Source: Tachinus rufipes (Eukaryota; Arthropoda; Insecta; Coleoptera; Staphylinidae). From it: a DNA stretch of 64,000 bases. The DNA is taken from NCBI GenBank assembly GCA_963932245.1, contig OZ010744.1, positions 118,316,815 through 118,380,814 on the forward strand, given 5' to 3'. Below are positions 24,956-36,620 of the stretch, in pieces. How positions within the stretch are numbered: the first letter of the stretch is position 1; each line of letters begins with the position of its first letter. The notes beneath the pieces were generated by a model that was not told the DNA's origin, ran no database searches, and worked only from the letters and a program-made list of their open reading frames with translations. The position numbers were made by a program, and so were the translations under genes.

Positions 24956-27006
24956 TAGACATTGGAATGGAAGTTTTTAATTAAAATATTAGAATTTTAA
25001 TTGTTTTGGTAATTACAATTCTTCATAAATGTATATTGGTTATCACATTTCACCACTAATCATTATAACGTTTGTCAAATATGACAATTAACCGATCAAA
25101 AATAATGCTGATTAATCTGTTGGTATCCGGTTCGAAGAACCAATTTTATTAGGTTGGCAAGTTTTATCAAAGATGAGTTTTCTTAACTATGTAGAGAACA
25201 TTATCACTAACTGGAAAGTATTGTTGAATGTAGACAAGCAAACTTTATTCTAGATATATTAATAAAAATTGTCGATGTAATAAATCAATCACTTTACAGA
25301 AATTCACTAATATACTTCCGAAAATAAATCCTTGTAGAAGCAGATGGTTTAGGTAGGATTTATTTGTGTGCAAAATGTAGATTGTAATAGGCCGTAAAAT
25401 GTAGCAATAAAAAATATTTTATAGTTATGTAGGGGAACGTAAAGGATGTCCAAGTTATATTTTTTATTGCAATATAATCGAACCTATCCGTGTCAGCATT
25501 GAAAATAAATTTACCACCGTAGATATAATATTGTTATGGATATTAGTAATCTCGTATTAAAATTCCATTGTGAAAAATATGCGTCACATGAAATGCAATA
25601 AATTCCTTCGCAGTCGCTGCGCATTTATTGAATTGTGTTTTAAATAATCGCGCTTATAAATATGGAAAAAATATTTAATATTCAAAACTATTTTGATGTG
25701 AGCTTCGTGGAAATGAAACAGCAGTTATAAATCTCTCCGCTGACGTCTGTACAGGTGATATTTAATATTTATTGCAAACATTTGCGTTTACATTAAAATA
25801 TAATAATAGCTCTAATAAAGCTCACTTGTGTACGCAGACATATTTGTTTTGTCCTTTATGTGCGAACGCGTTGACTTTTTTTTGTAATTTAATTGTATTT
25901 TTAAAGTTAACGCCTGTGTAAATTGCTGCAACATAACTGAGAGAATATAATAGAAATTCAATTACAAGTTGGCATATGTACGTGTGATAAACACGTAACG
26001 CTATTAGGGGCAGATAATTTAGCTAGTTTACAGTTGTAGATAATTGAATTTATTACTTCGTACTTCGATATAAACTGGGCCGCAAGAATTGGTTCATAAT
26101 GCATGTAGGATGTAAGTGTATGCATCTGGAGTTAACGATCTGAAATTAGCCAATCATTAACAAAAGCAACTATGAGACTGCAACATAAATATTATGATAA
26201 CCGAGGTTAAATAAACAGGGATAATGGAAAGCCGGAGCAGGGCATCACGTACGGTTGCTATGTAGCAGCAGGAGTGTTGTTTATAAGTAAAAGTAGATAG
26301 TCGACTGACTCGACTGACTCGACGGAAGAGAGAGGTTTAGGACAGTAGATAAACTCAAGACCGGAGTCGTCGGGATCGTCGCATCTTCACTAACCTTATA
26401 AAAAGTTAAGTGAGGAGTCGTGACCTGAGTATATTACATTTTGATTCCTTTACCAATTTTTAAAATATTTAATTAAAGTTAATTTACTACGCATATATTA
26501 CAACAAAATACAAAACTAAATTAAGCAAATTGCGGACCGAGAATTTCTAAATGGTAACACTCACGCTAAATTGAATTAATCTAACCGAATTACCTCGCTC
26601 CTTTTGAGACTCCCAGCACTGGTTTAATGTATTGTTAATGAAAGAATAGGATTTATCGTATTGTCACAATTGAGGAACAGGAAGGCCTTGCAGAATAGGG
26701 ATTGTAACCATTTTTTTGTTCCACTTTTAATTGATTGCTAACTAGACAATGTGATAATTAGCTTTTAAAATATAAGCTTGATTGGAGTGGATTTAAAATT
26801 AATTAACAATATTAAATTAAAAAAATTGTACTTACAGCCAGGATTTTTCTGAATATTTATCGATACTAAATAAATGTTTGTTGATGAACAAAAAATACCG
26901 GAATACTTGAACTATTACTACATATATTTTTAACAAAAATTCAATTAATTAATATTTAATTTACTTTTAGAATAAACTAACTATTTTTTCAACATTGTTA
27001 TATTGT

Positions 27007-27085
27007 ATTGGAGTGACCCTCCTACCCACTCAAGTGTTAGTTATGAAGAGATTGGATCACAACCTTCTCTAGTGACAATTTTTTT
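27007..27085. repeat. solitary G-box half-unit
   Basis: GTGACCCTCCTACCCACTCA then AGTGTTAGTTATGAAGAGAT and TGGATCACAACC matches the half-unit of G-box array 3 near 44670-44760. It is a lone dispersed copy with no partner G box. It underlies the chance open frame at 27003-27185. Confidence 0.75.
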
Positions 27086-27286
27086 TATTCATAAATTACC
27101 TTTAGTAATTTTTTTTGCAAAAAAATTTATACAAACAATACATTTTTCAATAATAATTGTAGGTAGAAATTATGATATTATGTGAACAAACAAAAACGAC
27201 TCTGACCGAAACGGCTTGTTAGCTTGAATAATATGTATAATATTTTCACACCCGTGTAAACATTAGTTATGTGAGAATACATGTCC

Positions 27287-27292
27287 TTTATT
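27287..27292 (-). terminator. candidate poly(A) signal of the lipase gene
   Basis: AATAAA on the minus strand lies about 140 nt below the stop codon of the lipase gene, a normal distance for an insect 3' untranslated region. Confidence 0.5.
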
Positions 27293-27434
27293 GTAACCAC
27301 AATTTTAACATATGCAAATAGAATATTAACATTTACGTCAGGTTTTGTTTGGATGTGCTCTGCAAACCATCAAACAATGTTAGTGAAAGACAAACATATA
27401 CATAACGTACTTATTACATTGTAACTAAAAAAAA

Positions 27435-28552
27435 TTATAAATTATGATCTAGAGGTTCATCAGGGGTACGCAAATAATATGAACCTGAAATATTATAAGG
27501 CGCATTTGCACCGAATGGAATTGAATTTTTCTCATCACAATTTCCAGTAGCAAAATTTTCCCATGTATCGCAAGGCGATGCCATCATATTTGGATTCAAT
27601 ACTGATCTTAAATAAAATTTATGACTTCGAGCATGGCTGCAAAATACTAAAATTTAATTTATTTATTTTAATTCTGTATAATGATTATTACAATCCTCAT
27701 ATTTAACATCAGAACGTATTAAAGAACATCCAGGTTGAATTGCTTTGCCACCATTCGGATAAAAATCAACTGTCCCTATGGAATTCTTAAAACCCAACAC
27801 TCCACTATCCGTATGTACAATATCGACAAAATTTGCATCATCTGGACTTAGTCTGTCGTTATTTCCCATTGCAAATATATCAAAGATTGGCGCTGCCGGA
27901 TCTAATGCCGTTATCCTCGCCAGTTTTTTCCCAGCTATTTGCACCACCCTTTGACCAGTAAGGCCGGCCACATGGCATCCCAACGAATGTGAAATTAGGT
28001 GTATATTCTTTAAAGGAATTTTCTTTTCCTTATAAAGCTTTTCAACTATAAAATCCCCAATACGATTACCAACATCTTTTACACTCATCGAAGCTGACAT
28101 GTAATCAGCATCTCCTTTATTGGACCAATCTACAACTATAACGTTGTAATTACCTTTTTTAAGATAAGCTGCGGTTAGATTCTTGCACCATTCAACATAA
28201 TAATGTTCTGTCCAGCCATGTATAAGAAATTTTACGGGTAATTTTGCTTTCACAGCTCGCAATTCTTTGTTGATTATAATCGAATCATATGGTCGCTTCT
28301 GTGTATACAAATAAAACATAACATCATCATCTTTTAATGTTTCAACCGAATTCTGTAGTTTAAACGATACGAATTTAAACGGAATTTGATTAATCATCTG
28401 GCCCATAAAATCTTTTCTATACTTTTCAATTGCAGTCTTATTTTCACCTAAAAAACTCAATTAAATTTGTACTATTTTAATTTTATTTTCTTACCATTAA
28501 CGTTTATAATAATATAAATAATAAGAACGCAGCAAATGATTGCAGTATTCAT
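27435..28552 (-). CDS. secreted lipase / phospholipase A1-like enzyme, three exons
   Basis: A predicted extracellular lipid ester hydrolase of the insect pancreatic-lipase family. Exons by splice signals: 28552-28495, 28447-27692 and 27646-27435. They join in phase to 341 residues, normal for the family. Residues 1-20 form a signal peptide (MNTAIICCVLIIYIIINVNG). Oxyanion-side HGW is at 96-98, nucleophile S174 in SHSLG (172-176), acid D202 in ALDPAAP, and H276 in CSHARS, supplied only by exon 3. C260/C274 and C297/C308 are likely disulfides. Sequons occur at N22, N109 and N323. The first residue of the usual GHSLG elbow is Ser here. Translating without splicing would give a false N-terminus and lose the catalytic His. 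It is isolated between satellites, with no operon-like neighbours. Substrate cannot be told; a yolk-protein-like non-catalytic role is unlikely because the triad is complete. Confidence 0.9.
27647..27691 (-). other. intron 2 of the lipase gene, 45 bp
   Basis: GTAATA donor and TTTTAG acceptor. Removing it joins GAT T to TA TTT TGC and restores the CSH catalytic-histidine motif that the unspliced frame lacks. The choice of TTTTAG over the nearby TTTTGCAG is dictated by frame. Confidence 0.8.
28448..28494 (-). other. intron 1 of the lipase gene, 47 bp
   Basis: GTAAGA donor and TTTTTTAG acceptor. It separates the signal-peptide exon from the enzyme body and splits a Gly codon after its first base. 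Confidence 0.85.
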
Positions 28553-29229
28553 GGTTATGAAATGAACTAATTTCAGTCGCTCGAGTAGTTATAATGTCTA
28601 TAGACCTTGGTTGGCATCCGTTTGATTAAAATCTAACAAAAATAAATTACAATTTGTTTGCTATATGTGGAGATTGCTGAGATAGAAACAACAAACTAAA
28701 TTAGGCTTATTTAATGAATTCCTGTTTTGATAAAATTGTTAATTATTTATAATAATAATAATTAATATAATTTTAATTAAATTATTTATGGTGCGGAACA
28801 AAATTTGTTTACAATATTTTAATTTGAATTTTATGCTAATTTTATGAATGAGTTACATTGTACATCTCAGTCCAGACGCTGCATTAACTTTTACTACATA
28901 GGAGGATGCACAGGATCTATACCACAATGTAGCGGCATTGTTTGTTTCAATTTAATTTAGTCAGGAAAATTTTTAAGAAACTTTTTTATTTCAAATTTTA
29001 TAAATTAAAATTTGTATTTGATTATTGAATAATTGGTAATTTATTGGTGTATTCTGTAAAACTTTTAAAAGACTGACATACGTCTAATTGGTTGAAGCAC
29101 GTGCTTTTTTCTACGTGTCATGTCTTTCTTGTCTTAGAAACTTTAAATTGCCCAAGTTACTACTAAGCATAAACTTTTGGGATTAAAAATGTTGCCAAAT
29201 TTACAAAAAAATATAAATTTTTAATTTCA
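28553..29229. other. upstream region of the lipase gene
   Basis: Non-repetitive. On the minus strand TATAGA (28601-28596) and TATAA (28593-28589) lie 35-50 bp above the start codon and are possible but weak TATA elements. No convincing initiator was found. The sequence then grades into satellite A. Confidence 0.35.
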
Positions 29230-32200
29230 GTCTTTACAATTTGTTAAAGAGTTGATTAGAACAATTTTGAAAATTTTGAAAAAAATATTGCTGAGTAAAG
29301 ATTTAATGTTCTTGTATTTTCTATCATTGAAGCTTTAATTGATGATTATGTACAGCAAATTTCAACACAATTTAGCAATTAGTTTTAGTTTTATATCACA
29401 ATTAGTGATTGAATATTGAAAAATTTGAAAAAAATACTTTTGGTGACAAATTTATTGTTCTTATATTTTCTATAATTAAAGCATCAATTGAAAATTATTT
29501 GTCGCAAATTTCAACAGAATTCATCGATTAGTTTTTGTTTTATATCACAATTAGTGATTGATTATTGAAAACTTTATTCACACAATTTTGAAAATTTTGA
29601 AAAAAATATTTTTGGTCACAAATTTAATATTATTGTATTTTTTATAATTGAAGCATTGTATAAAGATTATTTGTTGCAAATTTCAGCAAAGTTCATTAAT
29701 TGGTTTTTGTTTTCTATCACAATTAGTGATTAAATGTTGAAAAATTGATTGGAACAATTTTGAAAATTTTGAAAAAAATATTTCTGAGCAGAAATTTAAC
29801 GTTTTTGTATTTTTCATTATTAAAACATTGATTAAGGATTATTTGTTGCAAATTTCAACAAAATTCTTTGATTAGTTTTTGATTTATATCACAATTAGTG
29901 ATTGATTGTTAAAAATTGATGATTTTGAAAATTTTGAAAAAAAAAACATTCCTGAGTATAAATTTGATGTTTTTGTATATTTTATCATTGAAGCAATATT
30001 TGAAGATTATTTGATGTAAATTTTAACAAAGTTCATTAATTAGTTTTTGTTTAATATCACTATTAGTGATTAAATGTTGAAAAATTGATTTAACGATTTA
30101 GAAAATTAAAAAAAAAAAAAATTTGAGTAGAAACTTAATGTTCTTGTATTTTCTATTGTTAAAGCATTGATTGATGATTATGTACAGCAAATTTTAACAA
30201 AATTCATTTATTAGTTTTTGTTTTATATCATAAATAGTGATTAAATCTTAAAAAGTAGATAAAAACGATTTTAAAAATTTTGAAAAAAAAATTTTGATTA
30301 GAAATTTAATCTGTTTGTATTTTCTATCATTGAAACATTAATTGAAAATTATTTGTTGCAAATTTCAACAAAATTCATAGATTGGTTTTTGTTTTATATC
30401 ACAATTAGTGGTTAAATGCTTAAAAGTTGATTAAAACAGTTTTGAAAATTTTGAAAAAAATATTTTTGGTCACAAATTTAATGTTATTGTATTTTCTATA
30501 ATTGAAGCATTGTTGAAAGAATATTTGTTGCAAAAATCAACAAAGTTTATTAATTGGTTTTTATTTTATATCACAATTAGTGATTATATGTTAAAAAATT
30601 GATTAAACAATTTTGAAAATTTAAAAAAAAAATACTTCTGAGAAGAAATTTAACGTTTTTGTATTTTCCTTCATTGAAGCATTGATTTAAGATTATTTAT
30701 TGCAAATTTCAACAAAATTCATAGATTGGTTTTTATTTTATATCACAATTGGTGATTATATGATGAATAATTGATTGGAACAATTTTGAAAATTTTGAAA
30801 AAAAAAACTTCTGAGAAGAAATTTATCATTTTTGTTTATTTTATTATTGAAGCATTGATTGAAGATTATTTTGTGCAAATTTCAACAAAATTCATTGATT
30901 AGTTTTTGTTTTATATCACAATTAGTGATTAAATGCTAAAAAGTTGATAGAACAATTTTAAAATTTTGAAAAAAAAAATTGTTGAGTAAAAATTTACTGC
31001 TCTTGTATTTTCTATCATTGAAGCGTTGATTAGAGATTATTTGTTGTAAATTTTAACAAAATTTATTAGTTAGTTTTTGTTTTATATCACAATTAGTGAT
31101 TAGATGCTTAAAAGTTGATTAGAACAATTTTGAAAATTTTGAACAAAATATTTTTTGTCATAAATTTAATTTTATTGTATTTTTTATCATTAAAACAATG
31201 TTTAAAGATTATTTGTTGCAAATTTCAATAAAGTTTATCAATTCGTTTTTGTTTTATATCACAATTAATGTTTAAATGTTGCAAAACTGATTGAAACACT
31301 TTTGAAAATTTTGAAAAAAACATTTCTGAGCAGAAGTTTAAAGTTTTTGTATTTTCCATTATTGAAGAATTGATTGAAGATTATTTATTGCAAATTTCAA
31401 CAGAATTCATCAATTAATTTTTGTTTTATATCACAATTAGTGATTAAATGCTTATAAGTTGATTAGAACGATTTTGAAAATTTTGAAAAATAAATTTTTG
31501 GTCACAAATTTAATGTTATTAAATTTTTTATGATTGAAACATTGTTTAAATATTATTTGTTGTAAATTTCAACAAAGTTCATCGATTAGCTTTGGTTTTA
31601 TATCACTAGTAGTGATTAAATGTTGAAAAAATTATTAAAACGATTTAAAAATAAAAAAAAAATAAAAATTGAGGAGAAATTTAATGTTCTTGTATTTTCT
31701 TTTTTGAAATATTGATTAATAATTATGTACAGCAAATTTTAACAAAATTCATTAATTAGTTTTTGTTTTATATCAGAATTAGTGATTAAATGCTAAAAAG
31801 TTAAAGAGCAATTTTAAAATTTTGAAAAAAAATATTGTTGAGTAGAAATTTATTGTTTTTGTATTTTCTATCATTAAAGCATTGATTGAAAAATATTTGT
31901 TGCAAATTGTAACAAAACTCATAGATTAGTTTTTGGTTTATATCACAATTAGTGATTGAATGCTAAAAAGTTGATTAGAACAATTTTGAAAATTTTGAAG
32001 AAAAATATTTTTGTTTACAATTTTTATGTTTCTGTATTTTCTATCATTTCAACATTGTTTAAAGTTTAATTGCTGCAAATTTTAATAAAGTTTATTAATT
32101 GGTTTTTGTTTTATATCACAATTAGTGATTAAATGTTGAAAAATTGATTGGAACATTTTTGAAAATTTTGAAAAAAAATATTTTTAAGCATAAATTCAAC

Positions 32201-34085
32201 GTTTTTGAATTTTTCATTATTAAAGCATTGATTGAAGATTATTTGTTGCAAATTTCAACAAAATTCATCAATTAGTTTTTGTTTTATATCACAATTAGTG
32301 ATTAAATGCTAAAAAGTTGATAGAACAATTTTGAAAATTTTGAAAAAAAAAATTGTTGAGTATAAATTTAATGTTTTTGTATTTTCTATCATTAAAACAT
32401 TGATTGATGATTGTGTGCAGCAAATTTTAACAAAATTCATCGATTAGTGATTTATATCACAATTTGTGATTGAATGTTAAAATGTTGAGTAGAACAATTT
32501 TGAAAATTTTGAAAAAAATATTTCTGAGCATAAATTTGGTGTTTTTGTATTTTCCATTATTGAAGCATTGATTTAAGATTATTTGTTGCAAATTTTAACA
32601 AAACTCATCGATTAGTTTTTGATTTATATCACAATTAGTGATTGAATGTTAAAATGTTGAGTAGAACAATTTTGAAAGTTTTGAAAAAATTATTTCTGAG
32701 CAGAAAATTAACGTTTTTGTATTTTCCATTATTGAAGCATTGATTAAAGATTATTTGTTGCAAATTTTAACAAAAAAATTTATTAATTAGTTTTTGTTTT
32801 ATATCACAATTATTAATTAAATGCTAAAAAGTTGATAGAGCAATTTTAAAATTTTGAAAAAAAAAATTGTTGAGTAAAAATTTACTGTTTTTGTATTTTC
32901 TATCATTGAAGCGTTGATTGGAGATTATTTGTTGTAAATTTCAACAAAATTCATTGATTAGTTTTTGTTTTATATTACAATTAGTGATTATATGTCAAAA
33001 AAGAATTAGAACGATTTTGAAAATTTTGAAAAAAAATATTTTTGTTTACATTTTTTATGTTTCTGTATTTTCTATCATTTCAACATTGTTTAAAGGTTAA
33101 TTGTTGCAAAATTTAACAAAGTTTATCAATTGGTTTTTGTTTTATATCACAATTAGTGATTAAAAGTTGAAAAAATGATTGGAACATTTTTGAAAATTTT
33201 GAAAAAAATATTTTTAAGCATAAATTCAACGTTTTTGAATTTTTTATTATTAAAGCATTGATTGAAGATCATTTGTTGCAAATTTCAACAAAATTCATCG
33301 ATTAGTTTTTGTTTTATATCACAATCAGGGATGAAATGTTTAAAAGTTGATTAGAACGATTTTGAAAATTTTGAAAAAATAATTTTTGGTCACAAATATA
33401 ATGTTATTGTATTTTTGATAATTGAAGCATTGTTTAAAGAAAAATTGCTGCAAATTTCAACAAAGTTCATTAATTGGTTTTTGTTTTATATCACAATTAG
33501 TGATTAAATGTTGAAAAAAATATTTCTATGCAGATATTTAACATTTTTTTTTTTTATTATTGTAGTATTTATTGAAGATTATTTGTTGCAAATTTCAACA
33601 AAATTGATTGATTAGTTTTTGTTTTATATCTCAATTAGTGATTAAGTGCTAAAAAGTTGACAGAACAATTTAAAAATTTTGAAAAAAATAATTGTTAGGT
33701 AGAAATTTACTGTTCTTGTATTTTCTATCATTGAAGCATTGATTGAAGATTATTTGTTGTAAATTTCAACAGAATTCATTGATTAGTTTTTGATTTATAT
33801 CACAATTAGTGATTGAATGTTAAAAAGTTGATTAGAACAATTTTGAAAACTTTGAAAATAATATTGCTGGGTAGAAATTTAATGTTTTTGCATTATCTAT
33901 CATTAAAGCATTGATTGATGATTGTATGCAGCAAATTTTAACAAATTTTATCGATTAGTTTTTAATTTATATCACAATTAGTGATTGATTGTAGAAAAAT
34001 TTATTAAAAAAATTTCGAAAATTTTGAAAAAAATATTGCTGGGTAGAAATTTAATGTTTATGTATTTTCTATCTATAAATTTTTG
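29230..34085. repeat. satellite A, plus-oriented array (~171 bp unit, about 28 copies)
   Basis: The monomer contains TTTTGAAAATTTTGAAAAAA, GTTTTTGTATTTTCTATCAT, TGAAGCATTGATTGAAGATT, ATTTGTTGCAAATTTCAACA and AAATTCATCGATTAGTTTTT, then GTTTTATATCACAATTAGTG. Monomer variants recur at multiples of ~171 bp. A GTTTACA..TTTCTGTATTTT variant near 32010 returns near 33045 (about six monomers later), and the GGTCACAAATTTAATGTTAT variant near 29610, 30470, 31495 and 33380. This is higher-order organisation with shifting register. Confidence 0.95.
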
Positions 34086-34345
34086 TAAAAATACATAAGA
34101 GTAACACTTTTGGTTTAAAGTTGTGTTTGACGCAAACTAAACTAAACTAAAACTCAACGCAACAAACTAAAATTGCTTTTAAAAGATGCTTAATTTACGT
34201 GTTTACTTAGCTTTTATAAGTACAGTTAAAAAAACAAACAAAAAAACTGTCCAAAAGTGACATTTTTGTGCAAATTTTTTGTGTTTGACGCAAACTAAAC
34301 CAAACTAAAACTTAAAGCATTAAGCTAGTTCCAAAAAAATCGCAA
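34086..34345. repeat. junction segment J (two imperfect units)
   Basis: Sequence with GTGTTTGACGCAAACTAAAC occurring twice (about 34122 and 34263), between satellite A and satellite E. Its reverse complement is at 48225-48535, again next to satellite A, so J travels with A. Confidence 0.85.
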
Positions 34346-36620
34346 ACCTAAATGTTAAAAAATTGCATAAAAAATCATTTATAATGCTAAATTGTATATA
34401 ACATTGCTCAAAAAACATATTTATTTATCTAAAATTGCCCAAAAAAAAAAATATTGCATAAAACTAATCAAAACTTGAGCAAAATTGTTATTTATCGCAC
34501 AGAAAACCCAAGAATTTTATAAAAATTGCACAAAAAAAGTTATTCATCTTATAAAACTCATCAAAAATTCAGTTATTACTTAAAATCAATCAGAAATTGA
34601 TAAAAAAAAAGCAATTATTGCATTAAATTAATCAAAAAACAAACAAAAAGAATATTTTATGTGCAAAAAACACAAATATTATCATAAAATTTATCAAAAA
34701 TTGAGCAAAATTCTTATTTATTACTCAAAAATACTCTAAAATTGCGCTTAAAAAGCAATTATTGCATAAATTTATCAATAAAATTGTACAAAAAAAACCT
34801 ACTTATCTCATGTAATCATTAAAATGTATGCAAAAAATTAATTTATTCTTTAAAATCAATATAAAACTGCTCAGAAAAAACAAATTATTAGATGGAATTG
34901 ATCAAAAATTGCTTAATAAAACTATAATAAAACTATTTATAACTCAAGATCAATCTGAAATCGACGCGAATATGCAATTATTGTATTAAATTGATCTAAA
35001 ATTGCACAGAAAAGTTATTAATTGCGGATAAAATCTATGGATTGTATGAAATTTGTACAAAAAACTATCAAAATATGCACAAAAATTAATTTATTACTAA
35101 AAATTCATTTAAAATCGCACATAAAAAGCAATTATTTTATAAAATTCTATTAAAAATCGTGCAAAAAAGCCATTTATTGAGCATATATTTATAAAATTTG
35201 TACAAAAAAAGCTAGGTTCTTCAAAAAATTCTTTAAAATCTGCTCAAAAACGCATTAATTGATCAAAAATTACACATTAAAATTATTTATAGTTCAGAAA
35301 ACTCATTTAAAATTGTGCAAAAAAAGCATTTATTGCATAAAAATTTATCAAAAATTGTGCAAAATGTCATTTATTGTGTAAAATTGTTCAAAAATTACAT
35401 ATTAAAATTATTTATAGATCAGAAAACCTATAAATTGTATAAAAATTGCACAAAAAACTAATTTATTATTTTTTTTTAATTGTGCAAAAAAACCAAATAT
35501 TGCATGAAATTTTATCAAAAATTGTGCAAAACGCCATTTATTGTGTAAAATTAATAAAAAATGACACATTAAACTCATTTGTTGATTAGAAAATTTATAA
35601 ACTGTGTAAAAATTGCACTAAAACTAATTTATTTAAAAAAAAAAATTTAAGTTGTGCAAAAATAGCAAATATTGCATCAAACTTCATCAAAAATTGTGCA
35701 AAAAGCCATTTAGTGTGAAAAAGTGATCAAAAATGACATTTTAAAATTATTTATAAATCAGAAAACTTATAAATTGTATAAAAATTGCACAAAAAACTAA
35801 TTTATTACTCCAAATTTATTTAAAATTGTTCAAAAAAGCAATTATTGCATAAAATTTTATCAAAACTTGTACAAAATGCCATTTATTGTGTAAAATTTAC
35901 CAAAAATGACACATTAAAATCATTTATAAATCAGAAAACTTATAAATTGTAAAAAAATTGCACTAAAAACTAATTTATTAGTCAATAATCATTTAAAATA
36001 GTGCAAAAAAAGCAATTATTGCATGAAATTAAATCAAAAATAGTGCAAAAAAATATTTATTGTATAAAATTGATCAAAAATGACACATTAAAATCATTTA
36101 TAGATCTGAAAACTTATAAATTGTATAAAAATTGCACAAAAAACTAAGTTACTATTTAAAATTTATTTATTACATAAAATAGTGCTATAAAGCAATTATT
36201 GCATAAAATTTGATTAAAAATTGTGCAAAACGCCATTTATTGTGTAAATTTGACCAAAAATGACAAATTAAAATCATTTATAGATCAGATAACTCATAAA
36301 TTGTATAAAAATTGCACAAAAAAAATAATTTATTAATCAAAATTCATTTAAAATTGTACAAAAAAGGCAATTTTTGCATAAAATTTTATCAAAACTTGTG
36401 CAAAATGCCATTTAATGTAAAAAATTTAAAAAAATTACACATTAAAATCATTTATAGATCAGAAAACTTATAAACTGTATAAAAATTGCACAATAAAACT
36501 AATTTATTAGTCAAAATTCATTTAAAACTGTACAAAAAAAGCAATTATTGCATAAAATTTGATCAAAAATTGTGCAAAAAGCCAATTATTTTGTAAAATA
36601 TTTAAAAATCAAAAAAACTG
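34346..36620. repeat. satellite E (~175 bp unit, about 12 copies)
   Basis: The right-hand half is regular: TTATAGATCAGAAAACTTAT, AAATTGTATAAAAATTGCAC, AAAAAACTAATTTATTA, AAAGCAATTATTGCATAAAA and ATTGTGCAAAA then GCCATTTATTGTGTAAAA. The left third (34346-35200) is strongly degenerate, so the array decays toward J. Confidence 0.85.

Larger units (their letters stand above)
24956..27434. other. non-repetitive island downstream of the lipase gene
   Basis: No confident gene on either strand. A GC-richer patch at 26215-26440 holds two CGACTGACT direct repeats (from about 26302) and could be a non-coding exon or regulatory region. TTATAAATATGG near 25654 is TATA-like and CTGTACAGGTGATA near 25748 resembles a splice donor, both weak. 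A solitary G-box half-unit lies at 27007-27085. Confidence 0.4.

Noticed and set aside
25130..25142. CCGGTTCGAAGAACC as a possible tRNA T-arm
   Set aside because: No acceptor stem, anticodon arm or D-arm can be folded around it.
27663..28460. Single-exon reading of the lipase (265 codons starting MSFLG)
   Set aside because: The first four codons lie in intron 1 and the last nine after D271 lie in intron 2. Splicing restores a signal peptide and the catalytic His, so the unspliced frame is not the gene.
32918..33100. 60-codon frame in satellite A and its near-identical minus-strand twin at 50419-50601
   Set aside because: At first the pair looked like a conserved small protein on opposite strands. 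It is one satellite monomer variant present in both inverted arrays; useful as evidence of shared ancestry, not as a gene.
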